Below, in pieces: positions 38,354-49,828 of a DNA stretch of 64,000 bases; position 1 is the stretch's first letter; every line of letters begins with the position of its first letter. The position numbers were made by a program, and so were the translations under genes. The stretch lies in assembly GCA_019633425.1 (NCBI GenBank), contig WSUB01000031.1, forward strand, positions 62,001-126,000. Direction: 5' to 3'. The stretch is from Tulasnella sp. 424. Lineage: Eukaryota; Basidiomycota; Agaricomycetes; Cantharellales; Tulasnellaceae. The notes below the pieces were generated by a model, which saw only the letters and a program-made list of their open reading frames with translations, did not search any database and had not been told where the DNA came from.

Positions 38354-39387
38354 ACATCTCAAGTGGGGATTATGGGGTTTTCGTTTCAACGTTGAATTTC
38401 CCTTGATGGTCTTGGAAGCAGAATTTGAAGTTTTGTTGTGTTTCTAATCTACGTACAGCCGAGGCGTCGTCCAATAGATCTTCCCTTGCTTTCGCTTATG
38501 ATCTCTTCGTGGCTTGTCGTGTTTCTGGTAGCTACTGAAAGGCGGAGCCACCCTTGACTTTGAGCTCATCGCAACTTGCTCAGCAGAGGCTGAGGTAGTG
38601 GGTGATGCGATTTGTGGCCATTCTACTCGCCCGCCGATACGTATTCAGGCCGCCGATTCGCCGCCCGTGATCATTCTGTTACTGAAGAAGATCAAAACAT
38701 TCTGCGGTGTCTCTCATCAGTTCAGGGTCCAATTCAAGTCTTTCTTCAACGCCGCGTCCGCTTCCGTGGCAGACGCTATCCTTCCACCACGGCTTCGCCC
38801 TCCCCGAGGTTCGCAATGCTTCACACCCTTCTCCGTGGCCAGTTGCTAGTCATAATCGATGCCGAAATAGAGCTCAAGCTGGTAGGTTCTCCTTCCGCCC
38901 GCCAATCCTGATGGGGCCAGAGACGCGTTCCATTGTCTGACCGCTGCTCCTTGGGTTCCACTAGTCACGAACAGTCCGTTTGGCTGTTGCAAAAAGCCTC
39001 GGTCCATCCCTTTCACATTTGCGCCGCATCAATGTAGTGGGTATACAAAGTAAGGGAGCCTCTCGCAAAAACAAAATCGCGTCAACTGCACCCTTAGTCG
39101 GGCTATCAGCTTGTCGGGTGGAACTTCAAACGGCGAGCCCTGAGGACTAATTTTCCAGAATATCCGATATGAGTGTTAAAGTCCACTGTTGCCAGCGCTG
39201 CTCTTAATTCCAATCCCAGCAACGTCTTCGGGAGTCTACCAGCAGATTCGGGGTCTTGTTGTGTCTGTTTCGTTAAGGTTTTAATGAGGGGCTTGGGAGG
39301 AAGCCTGTTATACAAATTCCATACGTACCTCGTCTGTATGTGATCTTCCATGACAATCGGGTCAACGAACTAACGTCACAATGCGAG
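38354..39387. other. Convergent intergenic region
   Basis: Lies between the 3' ends of the GDP-fucose synthase and F-box genes. The F-box transcript probably extends into it: a frame at 39351-39106 (minus) starts MEDHIQTR and directly precedes a GTACGT donor, so the last F-box exon may lie here. Nothing else was recognised. Confidence 0.5.
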
Positions 39388-42118
39388 TTAGCGGACAAGA
39401 GGATCGAACGTGCCGCTGGGAGGGCCACAACTCGCCTGTTTCCATCCGCCCGGACATAGCAGGCACGATCTTCTTCTCTCCCTGACACGTGATGGATCCA
39501 TAAGTTCGCCAAAAATCGTTGCATCCGTATCAGGCTCGGCGGCATCGAGGGAATTGATGAGGGCTTGACGTCGAGGCTCATCCCCGGCTCGGTTCTGTAG
39601 CATAGTCTCTCGTTGCTCCGGTGTCACAATTGACACCAAGGGGGACTCGTCGGATGGGTCGTGTGTGTGGATAATTTCTGGGGGCTGATTTCCAGGGAGG
39701 TTATGGAACAGATCGGGGTCGTCGGCGGCTGGGTCTACACTTGCCCACCAGCGGTGCTCAGTTGCGTAGTGCGTCACCTAATTTAGACCATAAATAGTGT
39801 TAGCGGAGACACGATGGAAAGAAAGAACCGGACCTACCAGTTCGTCGAATGTGGACATAGGCGCCACCAAAGGATCGCATCGCATACACACGCAGGAGTC
39901 TCCTAAAGCCATTGCTTCAGAGTACGTGCTGATTGAAGCGAGTCCCAACTCCCGCAGCAGCCTGAGGATCAGTGGGCGCAGGTCTCTCGTTCCTTTTAGA
40001 CCGCCCATGATGAATCTACCACCAAGCCAACTCTTATCGCGGTTTCCAAACGAGTAGGGTTTCCTGATACAGCATTGATGTTCCGTGACTGTTGGGAACC
40101 ACAGAATTTTTTGACATCTTGAACCGGGGCAATAGAATGCCGACGTCGCGAGTGCTAACTCCTTGATGTCAAGGGAGGACTGGAAATTGATGTCGGAGAT
40201 CGATATTTTGTAGTAGCTTTCGATGGGACCCTCTAACTCGTCCAGGGGAATGCTGAAGGCAGGTGGTTTATCTGGGTTGTGGTTCAGAATGCGCCGAAGA
40301 TCGGAGACGAGTTGTTCCTGGTGGATTCGATTGGCCCGCTTGACCTCTTCAAGATTCATGGTCCATAATAATCGACAAGCAAACTTGGAGTCCGTCGCCT
40401 CCAAGATTTTGACCACACCGGGAAGCTCCAACAGTTTGTGAGATTCGAGGAAGGTTCCTCGTGATAGTCGCGCATCCATTGCGATCTCCCCTTGGGCGAA
40501 TTCCGTGAAATATTCCGTGATGGATTTCTTTCGTAGCGTTTTTCGAGCCACAGCTTCCTCTCCGAGTCGATGTACACGTCCTTGTTCTAAATAGGGTACG
40601 AGTTTGGGATAGATGTTCTTCCAAACTTGCGGTATCCGAGGATTCGTCAGTACATGTTCATCAGCCGAAGGACGTCTTGACAAGTCAGGACTTACTGCGG
40701 TCTGTCATTGGTTGAGGTGAGTACATTAGCCGATTCAATGCCGAGTCCCACTGCCATCGTGCTGGAACGTCGCCGGACTTCCAGCCTGCTGCAACCACTC
40801 TTTGCTGGATACTGGCAAAGTGGAAAAGAAAAGGAAGCGCGTCAGTCTGGAAAGCAACTCTCTGGAGCACCCAATTGACAACCTTCGGAAGCGTTCGTTG
40901 CCAACGGTGAGGTTTTCATCTCTTTTGGCCTTCGCCTGATTGCGGCTCCACATTTCCATTTCCTTTCCGGTCTAGAGTTCGGGGGAAGCGGTTAGCCAAG
41001 GGGCATACCAATGCTACCGTGGAAGATATGGAACCTTGGATAGCATCTCGCTCAGCTTTTGGAGGGAAACGCAGGCTTCTTCCAATGTACTTTCGTACAC
41101 CTGACTTCCGATTTCTTCTCGTTCCAGTGAGTGCTGGGTGTCCTCAACGAGTCGACGGATGTAAAGAGTTTGGCCTTGGTCAGATCTCCAGAATGGGCGG
41201 CCTAGTAGGTGAAAGGTGGTCAGCGCCTTATGGTACTGGGGATTAAGCTGGTGAGCTTACAGCTGTATGAAGGCATGATGTCTAGAAGTCGTTGAGGAAT
41301 TGATGGCCATCCATTTTTGATAATATCATAAGTGACGGTGCTAGAGTTGTACCTTTCAGCATCATCGAGCGATTAACGCAAGTTTCGGAGCTCATTTACT
41401 GGACATTCAAGCACGTGGGGCATAGCCGCATCCGGAATCGATAGATCGTCTTTCGCGTTTGGGCGTCACAGCACTATAGTAAATGGGCGGACAGGGTTGG
41501 GCAATTAGTGGTTGCATCGAACACGTAAAGGACAGGGAGCTGCTCGGACCTGGCAACCGACGTCGAACAGGAGCGATGCGTACTCTGGCTCGGAAAGATC
41601 TGGCGGGCGCTCGGGGAGATCTGTAACGCTCGCTCTTGCATCCTCCCAAATTCTGCGTGAGTTCTTCGACATGAGGACCGATCGGAAGCGCTTAGAGAGC
41701 CGAGACATGTTAAGGAGGTCCAGGGGCGTAACGGAACGGCAGACCTATCCCCTCCTGGGAGTCAGTACGATACAGAAATTTCGGAAGTTTCTCGACTCAC
41801 TTCAAGGAATATTTCGACGGGCAGAGCCCCGAACGCCTGCCCCTGTGCAAAGGTGGACTTTTCACGCCCACTTGACTTGCGCGCTCGTGCGCGCTTCGTT
41901 CTGACCACCGACTCGTCGTCGTCTTCATACATACTTTTCCGTTTCTTTTTTATCCTTTGATTGGAGCCCGATGGTGCTGAAAATTGGTTCGAGGACGCGT
42001 CTAGCCAGGTCACAGTTGGAGTGTTTTCTGTTCGCTCACCAGCACTTTGATCATCGGAGTCAAGTCCGAAATCATCAGATGGGACATAGCTGATTCTCTT
42101 TCCACGAGTAGTGACCAT
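39388..42118 (-). CDS. F-box protein of the Agaricomycete CysxxCys type
   Basis: Probable substrate receptor of an SCF ubiquitin ligase. The ATG at 42118 gives MVTTRGKRISYVPSDD, an acidic/basic nuclear-type N-terminus with KKKRK and RTKRARARK. The F-box begins GALPVEIFLE and continues after an intron as PLDLLNMSRLSKRFRSVLMS and SRRIWEDARASV. It is followed by a probable metal-binding segment, CCDAQTRKTIYRFRMRLCPTC, which this family keeps right after the F-box. The remaining exons encode a helical region (ESTLEEACVSLQKLSEML; MWSRNQAKAKRDENL), LMYSPQPMTDR and WKNIYPKLVPYLEQ, then a long C-terminal exon. At least eight introns of roughly 45-110 bp occur. The 3' end is uncertain: the stop at 39388 or continuation to about 39340 both fit. 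The substrate is unknown. Confidence 0.72.
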
Positions 42119-42563
42119 TTCTTTAGAGAGTAAAAGTGTATACGTGTGTGAGGTGGGTGTGGTCAAGCGACAAAAACCGCGATGTGATGGCGGAACGGAA
42201 GTTGAGGGGTCTTAAGCTTGAGATGAAGCGGCAAAACAGAAACAGCGCAGACGCCACAAACAAATTCGCTCTTCCAGATTCACCGCCCGCAGTCTCTGAC
42301 GTGCGCTCCTAAACCATTCTGGAAAGTTAAAACCGGGTGGGAATCAAGGGTAGACAGCCGAGAGAAAGTTCCCGGAAGCCCGATGACCGCGCCGCAGCTC
42401 GCTCTGGGCGCTTCATTTTTCCGTGGGACACAGTCCCAAAGCCTAAAGGTTCAATTATTTCCACTACCAAACGAATATACAAGCAATGGCCCATCAAACT
42501 TGTTATACTACACAGGAAAACGTCGCTTTGCGGAATCCAGCCGCATCTCGGAGTCTATCCGAG

Positions 42564-42941
42564 TTATGGGTGAGCGCGTCGTCTCCGAGGCGCAGAGATT
42601 CTACTCCGAGCGATCCTTTTGCACATGATATCGTCACAGTCGTCTTCTCCTTTGGATCCGAGGTCTTTGGTTGAAGCGTCGTCGGGGCCATCGGCCGTCA
42701 CGTGCTGCGCTGGTGGATGAGGAGGGATGTACGTCGCACTAGCGGAGCGCATGTGATGAATGGCGGGAAGAGGTGCCTTTGCTCGCATCTCGACTACGGG
42801 AGCACCGTTGACCGTGGTAGCGCAGGCAACGAAGCATAGGGAGAGAACGGCGAGCTGGGTAAAGCTTGGATAACCACGATGACCGGTCGAGGTCTTGCGT
42901 GATTCAGGGTGCGAACTACTTGTCAAGATGGAGAAGAACAT
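42564..42941 (-). CDS. Small signal-anchored or secreted protein
   Basis: Intronless 125-residue frame. The ATG at 42941 lies in CCACCATG, a strong start context, so I prefer it to the in-frame ATG 51 bases upstream. Residues 1-27 are polar with several Ser, Arg and His. Residues 28-46 (QLAVLSLCFVACATTVNG) are hydrophobic and end in a signal-peptidase-like VNGA. The rest is Pro-, Ala- and His-rich, then acidic with two Cys (EDDCDDIMC), and ends in RRRRAHP. It may be a type II membrane protein or a precursor with a long n-region. I recognise no family. The frame on the opposite strand overlaps but shows no family features. Confidence 0.55.
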   Translation of the reverse strand: MFFSILTSSSHPESRKTSTGHRGYPSFTQLAVLSLCFVACATTVNGAPVVEMRAKAPLPAIHHMRSASATYIPPHPPAQHVTADGPDDASTKDLGSKGEDDCDDIMCKRIARSRISAPRRRRAHP

Positions 42942-43131
42942 GGTGGATACGAGTTGAGTGTCGTAAGTCGATGGTCGTGATAGGGTGTGCAAGAGGTCGA
43001 AGAGACAGGCGTCGAGCCGGGAGATTTTTGTCGTTAATTACAGCGTGCAGTACGTGAAGATAGGAAGGTCGTAACGCCTGGAAGAACATATCTGTCAGTT
43101 TCGACGACGACTGTGCCTTGTTGAACGGGAC

Positions 43132-44040
43132 TCACCCAGCGTTGCCTTGGTGTTGATGGTGGAAGGAGGAACGAAGGCTCGTTGAGGTGGGAGTGCAAAT
43201 CCTTTTGGCCAACGTGTCCACGATGTTCTTATCTAGTCTAATCGTTTGATTCTCGGCCAGCAGACGTGGAAGTGGCTGCAGAAGTCCTTCTACTATCCGG
43301 ATCACGGGCGCATGTGAGTAATTATTACGCTGCGAGGTAAACCCGCCAACTGCTCGGAGAATTCGAAACCTGACTGGGGTGTGTTTCGTGGCGAACAGAT
43401 CCTTTTTACATACTAGGAGTGCAAGGGGAGGATGTAAGGTGATGAGCGCTTTGTGGCCCCAACTGAGGCCATCAACGACTTCGAATAGACTTTCCACATC
43501 ATGTAGGAGAGGCGAGCCGACCAATTCGACAATCCCTGAGCGCGGCAATCAGTGGCTAGCTTTCCCACCCCGTCACCCAAGTCTCAGCCACCACCCCGCC
43601 CTTCACCCTTTCCGTTAACCGCTCATCACAGAAACGCTTCCATATTGTACACGCGCCTGATTGTGTAATAGGTCTGGTCTTGACGTTCTTCTCAATGGCA
43701 TGCCGCTCGGGGCGCCGATATTCGCCTGATCGCGGACGAATGTCTACTCAGTGCTGGCCGCTCGCCTCTATGATTTCAGCAAACCTCCAAACGGTGACCT
43801 CTTCAAGGCACTCTCAAGAATCTGGATGGGGAAAAAATAGGTATCTTTGTCTTCGTGCAATCCTTGCGAGTGCTTGATCCGCTTGTCGAACCACTCTTGC
43901 CAGCTTGGAAAGTGTTGGGAGACTTATGTGATAATGAGGGGTTCATTGATCGCCACCCCATACACTACGGTGGCGCCAAGTTGCCTTTAATTTGATGGTG
44001 AACTTTTCATGGTCCTCCTCGTCGGCGAACTTGGGCGGAC
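43132..44040 (-). pseudogene. Unidentified, probably decayed coding region
   Basis: Several minus-strand stretches look coding but do not join into one frame. They are KFADEEDHEKFTIKLKATW (about 44030-43965), WQEWFDKRIKHSQGLHEDKD (about 43900-43840), VTVWRFAEIIEASGQH followed at once by a stop (about 43800), and a 138-codon frame ending at 43132 with IVELVGSPLLHDVESLFEVV. One stretch, GEYRRPERHAIEKNVKTRPI, is open for about 70 codons past that stop. I do not recognise the family. Either introns I cannot place rescue it, or it is a relic. Confidence 0.3.
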
Positions 44041-44237
44041 TTGATGACGGCGAAAGTGATCGACAACACGCACGGGAAATCAAAGGAAATACGACCACAA
44101 CGTTTGTCAATCATCTTATATTCTTTTCTGCAATGGATTATATTCTCAACATGAGGTTCACGAGCCAGAGTGGAGAAGATATTGGGGGTTGGACACATAC
44201 CTAGCTATATTTAATTAAGCGGGAATTTTGCCAGCCC

Positions 44238-44324
44238 GCCTGGCTAGCTCAATCGGTAGAGCGTGAGACTCTTATTCCCTAAGATCCTATCTCAAGGTTG
44301 CGGGTTCGACCCCCGCGTTAGGCT
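44238..44324 (+). tRNA. trnK-CUU: tRNA-Lys(CUU) with 14-nt intron
   Basis: All arms fold. Acceptor GCCTGGC pairs with GTTAGGC (two G-U pairs), the D arm is GCTC/GAGC, the anticodon stem is TGAGA/TCTCA, and the T arm is GCGGG/CCCGC with loop TTCGACC. The anticodon CTT is at 44271-44273. A 14-nt intron (44275-44288) sits after position 37, the canonical nuclear site, so the mature tRNA is 73 nt with discriminator T. A-box (TAGCTCAATCGG) and B-box (GGTTCGACCCC) polymerase III promoters are present. A T-rich tract follows about 15 bases downstream (TTTTGACTTTTTTG) and should terminate transcription. Confidence 0.93.
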
Positions 44325-44752
44325 ACTGGAAATATCTTTTGACTTTTTTGATTATCTTCTTTTCTTCTCTGATTTGGGCGATTTTCAGTCTTTTCCTCTT
44401 AGTATTTAACATTTTGTGCGACCGACCTCCTCAGAAACGAGTTCCTGACAGCTTCAGTCATAGCTCATGACTAGATTAACACTTTTTTCCATTCTGCGAC
44501 GCTCTTCTCATATTCTTGGTAAGGGAAAGTCACCCTGGTCATGCATTTCGACCCCCAGAAAAGTCTACGCATTATAATGTTTTATTTACCAGTTGCCATC
44601 CCCAGCCACTCAACAGAAACAGAGCAAACTTCCTAAATAGCCGATTTCTTTCTTAAATAAGGTCCAGAAGCAAATCATTTACGTATTTCTTCATCTTCAG
44701 TCTCTTCATTTCTCGACTCGTCAACCTTCATACTAGCTTCCTCTTCAGTCTA

Positions 44753-45064
44753 TGGTCACTAGTTATGATTCGTACCATCATTCTTATCCGGGTTTCGGTA
44801 CCAGCATCATCCGAGGGTGCGTCACACCATCTCCGGTCAGGAGAAATGTGGAAGGCGCCTATGCCTCGACAGGCGTGGGATAATACGGGTTCATCTGTGC
44901 CGCGTGCGACGCCTCAGTGCCTTCAAATGATTGTTGAACCGTTTATCTCCATCTATGCCCGGGGTTTGGTCTGCTCCGTCGTTTACTCTCTCGCTCGTCT
45001 CTCTATTATTATCAGCTTGCCGCCTCAATACCTCGTGTGGACTGGGGTCGCTATCAATGTATAA
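44753..45064 (+). CDS. Possible small gene, two exons
   Basis: The ATG at 44753 follows a long pyrimidine-rich leader (CTTCATCTTCAGTCTCTTC and similar), the pattern of real starts in this window. Exon 1 would encode MVTSYDSYHHSYPGFGTSII, ending before a GTGCGT donor at about 44817. A CGACAG acceptor near 44872 leads into a frame with a hydrophobic stretch (LVCSVVYSLARLSIIISL) and a stop at 45064. The product would be about 85 residues with one possible membrane segment. I recognise no family, and the splice is a guess. Confidence 0.3.
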   Translation, partial: WSLVMIRTIILIRVSVPASSEGASHHLRSGEMWKAPMPRQAWDNTGSSVPRATPQCLQMIVEPFISIYARGLVCSVVYSLARLSIIISLPPQYLVWTGVAINV

Positions 45065-45583
45065 CCCCATTGTACGCGCATAAGAAATGTCTCTCGAGGT
45101 ATAATCAGCCTAAAGCATCAAGATCGGAGAGCAAAGCATTCGAAGCAGGCGCAGATGGCCGGGCCGTGATGGCTTGGCACATGGTTCGGCGAGTCAGGCG
45201 GCGTGGTTGACACCGACCAATCAACGAAGCAGACAGCAATGTCGGGCGTTGTTCCTATTCAACGGCCCAATAGCGGTAGGTATGGCTTCCAGGGTGACAT
45301 AGTTACTGCGGGCGGGGGCTGGATTTGGTGGATTTTTCCCCGCTCTCTCGAACCCGTGGAAAACTCGACGAACCAAAAGGATACATAAATATCCAATCTC
45401 CGGGAAGGCAACTTTTCGAAGCTTTGTCTAAAATTATCCACTGAATTTGCTTGGTGCCCTGATCGAGCTCATGGTCAAATGCTTGGGTCGACGGCATGAC
45501 GCGGCAGCATCTTTAGATCCTCTCTCTCCCGTCCTCTCCCGCGCTTATTACCCCTCCTTGCCCCGTTAACATTGATCCCCCAA

Positions 45584-45642
45584 AGAGCGAATCGGAGACC
45601 TGGATGAGCCTCCGAGGAAGGTGTTATTCCGGAAACTCCGCG
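45584..45642 (+). promoter_or_regulatory. Conserved upstream element, GH30 gene 1
   Basis: About 60 bp shared by all three GH30 genes. On the strand opposite to transcription it contains CGGAGTTTCCGGAATAAC near one end and TCTCCGATTCG near the other. It ends 239 bp before the ATG. The factor is unknown. The CGG-containing halves would suit zinc-cluster regulators, which is inference. Confidence 0.65.
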
Positions 45643-45778
45643 TCAGTTTCTAAACTCCAGCCGGGTCGTTCTTGTGCCTTTCACCTCGCCGATTTTTTTT
45701 TTGGTGACCTCGCGTTGCCTTTCGGACTTCGACGTTCAGAAGAAGAAGGATGTGGATGGAGTATAGCATGAATCTAGG

Positions 45779-45785
45779 TATATAA
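45779..45785 (+). promoter_or_regulatory. TATA box, GH30 gene 1
   Basis: TATATAA, about 100 bp before the ATG at 45881. The same box occurs at the same distance before GH30 gene 2, in the context GGTATATAAGCC. Confidence 0.7.
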
Positions 45786-45880
45786 GCCTCCTCTGGTTCA
45801 CTCTCGAATCGGATGAGTTCCCCAGCAACGGTCCCGATTCCTCTCTGTAGTCCCCCACTTCCTGGCTTTCCCCGATCAAC

Positions 45881-47574
45881 ATGCCCACGGTCAATCACTT
45901 CGTAGCTCTTGCGGCCAACTTAGGCTTAGCGCTCGCACAAACCACCGTCACCGTCAATGTCGGATCTCTTCTCCAGCAGATTGATGGTTTCGGAGTATCG
46001 CAAGCTTTCGGCCGTGCCAGCCAGTTCCAGAACCTGACAGCGGATCCACGAACAGCTGGACTCGACTACCTCTTCAGCACCACTACCGGTGCGGGTCTTA
46101 CTATTATTCGAAACCGAATCGGGTCCGGAGGCACCGGAGACGGCATCGAACCAACCAGTCCCGGATCACCCACCGCGGCCCCGACTTATGTCTGGGATGG
46201 CGTCGACGCTGGTCAAGTCTGGTTCAGTCAAGCGGCGATGTCCTATGGTGTCAAGACCATCTATGCTGATGCCTGGAGCGCTCCTGGTTTCATGAAGACC
46301 AACGGAGACCAGGGTAACGGGGGTTGGCTGTGCGGCGTCACGGGAGAGACATGCTCGACCGGTGATTGGAGACAAGCTTATGCCAATTTACTGGTGCAGT
46401 ACGTCAAGTACTACCAGCAAGCCGGTATCCCAATCACCCATCTTGGCTTCTTGAACGAACCAGATTTAGTGTAAGTCATTTGGCGTCCGTCGAGCTCTTC
46501 ACCCTTCGCTCAACTGATTTTCCCCGCAACAGTACGAGCTACTCTTCCATGCAATCGAACTCTACCCAAGCAGCCGACTTTATTCCCACCTTGTACAATA
46601 CCCTCAACTCAAACGGCCTTAGCAGCGTCAAAATCACTTGCTGTGACGCAGTTGGCTGGGCTGACCAAAAGACCCTTACCGCCGGACTGGTCGCCGCTGG
46701 TATGGAGCAATATATGGGCGTCATGACGTCCCACATGTACGGCGGCGACCCAACCACCCCCCTCACCACGAGTCTCAAGGTCTGGCAAACCGAGGGCGCC
46801 GACCTCAACGATGCCTGGTGCACTACCTGGTACAGCAGCGGCGGCCTATGCGAAGGTCTCACCTGGGCCAACAAAATCCACGTCGGTATCGTCAACGCCA
46901 ACTTGTCCGCCTACATGTACTGGCAAGGCGTCGAAGTCAACCAGCCCCAAGCATCCAGCTACCTCGTTGCAAGCGATGGTACCACCGTTACACCCTCCGG
47001 TCGTCTCTGGGCCTTCGCCATGTGGTCCCGCTTCATCCGCCCTGGCGCCTACCGCGTTTCGACTTCGGGCACCGTCACAAACGTCGGCATCGGAGCGTTC
47101 AAGAATACCGACGGCACCATCGTCGTCGTCTTCACCAACACCGGCTCGACCGCTCAGTCCGTTACGCTTAGCTTCAACGGATTCGCTCCATCCAGCGCAG
47201 CAGCCTACCTCACGGATAACAACAACACGGTTGCGAGCACGACTGCGACTCTTTCTGGAGGCGCCGTCACCGTTTCCGTCACGGCTTATGGCGTTCTCAC
47301 CGTCAAGTTGAGCGGATCAGCTACTACTACCACGGCCACTTCGTCGACTACTACGAAGACATCAACTACCACCACCAGCACGACAACTAGCAAGACATCA
47401 ACTACTACCAGCACGACGACTAGCAAGACATCGACTACCACGACAGCTACTGGGAGTGGGTGCACAGCGGCGCATTGGGGTCAATGCGGCGGCATCAATT
47501 GGACTGGTTGCACGGTATGTGTATCGGGAACGACCTGTCAGTATCAGAACGACTATTACTCGCAGTGCTTGTAA
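45881..47574 (+). CDS. Secreted GH30 glycosidase with CBM1, gene 1
   Basis: Predicted secreted xylan-type hydrolase of glycoside hydrolase family 30, probably near fungal subfamily 7; substrate is inferred, not shown. Exons 45881-46470 and 46533-47574 with a 62-bp intron encode 543 residues. The signal peptide is residues 1-20 ([13 protein letters not shown]). The (beta/alpha)8 domain carries the acid/base Glu in FLNEPD (residue 193) and the likely nucleophile in KVWQTEGAD (residue 284). Beta-sandwich-like sequence follows ([21 protein letters not shown]). A Thr/Ser/Lys linker with an imperfect [15 protein letters not shown] repeat leads to a C-terminal CBM1 cellulose-binding domain ([16 protein letters not shown] to YYSQCL). 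It is inverted relative to the other two copies and 10 kb from them. Confidence 0.92.
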
Positions 47575-49227
47575 GACCTTTGGATTTCCCGACACGTAAA
47601 TACCGTGGACGGATATTTCTATCTTACTTACGTGTGAAAAGTCCTAGTTAGGGGAGCAAGCTGTATCCAAATATTGGTATCGTTTCTCATTTTAGGTCTT
47701 GGTCTGTGTTACCTGTTTTGATCACTGCTGAGGGTTCCCGACAGTTCTATTTTAGAATAACGTCGTGGGCACATGTACTCTGAATTAAATTAATCGTTTT
47801 ACCGCAAATGGCGAGGCTCGGAATACAGTTCATCATCTATAAAACTTGGGTGGCGGCATAAGGGAAATTATATATCACGTCGAGAACGTACAGATTAAGG
47901 GTCGGACAGCTGGCCGAGAGTACTGCTCGTTGGGCTGGACGGGAGCTACAGCGGGCGAGAAGCGGACTTACCGGGCTCCCCTGCACAAGGGGCGAAGGAG
48001 GAAAGACCAACCTTTTCTCCAACCACATTTGCAGCGACCTCTAGCAGTCAGTGAATTACCGATAGTCTCCCAAGTCTCTCCGCTAATTTCTGATAGCGTT
48101 ATCGGAATGGGATTGTCGACAAACATTTTGGAGTAGTGCCAGTACCAGGAGAGAAGCCAGAAACACTGTCGCGAGGGACGGCCTGAGCACGTGCGAGGCT
48201 CTTCCAAGCGAGAGAGTAGGACCGCCTATCTCGAGGACCAAATCCGCAATATCAGCCTTTCCAAGTACACGCTGGAGAATGGAGGGCTGCCCATCTCGAA
48301 GGGCCGAACACGCAATAATGATGGTGAGATGTCCGACAAAGATACGAAGAACCCCAGCAACGCTCCAACCTTCGCAATCGCCATCAATAGCTGAAAAGAC
48401 GATTCAAGACGAAAGAAATAACCCCAATCGCAATTACTCGAGAGGTGCTCGTCATTCTCTCCCGAGCGTATCTGGCTTTTCACCGTCGTAAACGAAAGTC
48501 TCTGCCCCCGAGCCATATTGCTCACGTGATGATGTCACGTTTTCTCCACGTGAGAGCCGAATGACGAATTGGTATCTAGACCAACGCGCCCCACTCCAAC
48601 GGAGAGCGAGCACAATACTGTATGCACTGCCCATATCGCTTTCGGCCGATGAAAGCGGGGCTTCGAAATGGTGAGAGACAAGAGGGAAATCCGCGCCTGG
48701 AGGAACGGAATTGAAAATCACTGGACCTTTGGAAGGGTCAGCAGATAAGAATCGCACAGCGGATTGGTTGGAGTTTGGGGCGAACTAATGACGGGGGCTG
48801 AACTTTGACGACCGTTGACGTGAGTATGGACAATGCTTAGTGTTATCGTTGTACACGACGGTACCAAGGAGAAGGAATGGGCCTCGTTTGCACACTCGAG
48901 ATAGTACGGTAAAATGCAGCGACGTTTGGTTTGGTTCAACGGGTAAAAATACACTAAGGACATTGTAGGACGAGGAAACGATGACGAGGAGTTTGACTTA
49001 TAATATGTGAAGAAGGGAGAGTGTGGAATTATTATACGTTAAACGAGTCGTTCAAAAAAAGGGGGTTTCGGGGGGAGGTGAACCTATAGCGGGGAAATGC
49101 GGGGTAAATAAGCGTGACGTCCCGACGCACCACCAACGACGAAAGATAACGCACCAAATACGATTAGAGAGAGGATCACGACCAACAGCGACTCGCAAAA
49201 CGGGTTTGTCCATGCGATTAGAGTGAT
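47575..49227. other. Intergenic region between GH30 gene 1 and the HABP4-like gene
   Basis: No supported gene. On the minus strand, 48525-48226 contains a hydrophobic stretch (LLMAIAKVGALLGFFVSL) within an open frame from an ATG. No motif or splice chain supports it. Other frames overlap in different phases. Confidence 0.45.
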
Positions 49228-49828
49228 TTACTTGGCGGTGGAGGCAGCAGATGAAGTGCGTGCGATGGCGGCGAGGTCGACTGCGGAGAGAGAGCGTCGG
49301 TCAGTATTGCAACGATCAGCGAGAGATGGCGAATGAGAGTTGTGCAAAAACATGCACGATAGTACGAATTGCAATACGAGAAAGATGAAGACTCACTATC
49401 ACCCTTGCTAAGAGCTCTCTTCCTAAACGCCAACGCCTTCTCCTTCTCCTCGTTATTCACGGTCGCATGCTCCTCAGTGCTCGAAGCGCTGATGCTTGAA
49501 CGACGACGGTCCTTGGGACTGGCATCCTCGGCCGCTGCTTGGACGGTGGAGGAAGTAGCAGCGGCAGCAGTGCTTTCCTCCTCGTCGAAGCCTTCGTCGT
49601 AGAGCTCCGAGTCGTCGTACTGATCCAAGGGTGAACCCCAGTTATGAGCTCCACCGCCGGACTTGCGGATCGACTTGTCCATGCCGGTCTTGGACACATG
49701 TCTGTTGTTCGGTGAGAGGGTTTGATCGTTGGTAATCAGTGAATGGAGCTGATGGCAACGGGCGGGGGGGATACGTACCGGTCCTTCAGAAGAGCACGGG
49801 GAGAGTTGGCGCGTTCGGTGCGGGTCAT
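49228..49828 (-). CDS. HABP4/PAI-RBP1-like RNA-binding protein
   Basis: Small protein of the hyaluronan/mRNA-binding family found in basidiomycetes, related in part to Stm1/SERBP1; such proteins bind ribosomes or RNA. Exons 49828-49779, 49701-49397 and 49280-49228, with introns of 77 and 116 bp, close in phase to 135 residues. The N-terminus is MTRTERANSPRALLKDRH, followed by the diagnostic KTGMDKSIRKSGGGAHNWGS (residues about 21-40). An acidic stretch (DDSELYDEGFDEEES) then leads to a Ser/Ala-rich low-complexity middle. A basic end (KEKALAFRKRALSKGD) and IDLAAIARTSSAASTAK close the protein. Low complexity is normal for this family. The gene appears intact and the upstream 100 bases are pyrimidine-rich on the coding strand. 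Confidence 0.85.

Larger units (their letters stand above)
45345..45880 (+). promoter_or_regulatory. 5' region of GH30 gene 1, homologous to those of genes 2 and 3
   Basis: Read as reverse complement, this region matches the upstream sequence of both other GH30 genes. Matches include CAGGGCACCAAGCAAA and the tail near 45345 corresponding to the end of the duplicated unit at 60190 and 63060. It contains the conserved element (45584-45642) and a TATA box (45779-45785). The inversion places it on the plus strand. A 10-plus run of T lies near 45692. Confidence 0.7.

Noticed and set aside
46811..47311. Long frames overlapping GH30 gene 1 in other phases
   Set aside because: Shadows of the coding frame caused by biased codon use; they recur at the same places in genes 2 and 3.
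48226..48525. Minus-strand frame with a hydrophobic stretch
   Set aside because: One membrane-like segment alone; no start leader, no motif, and no splice chain in either direction.
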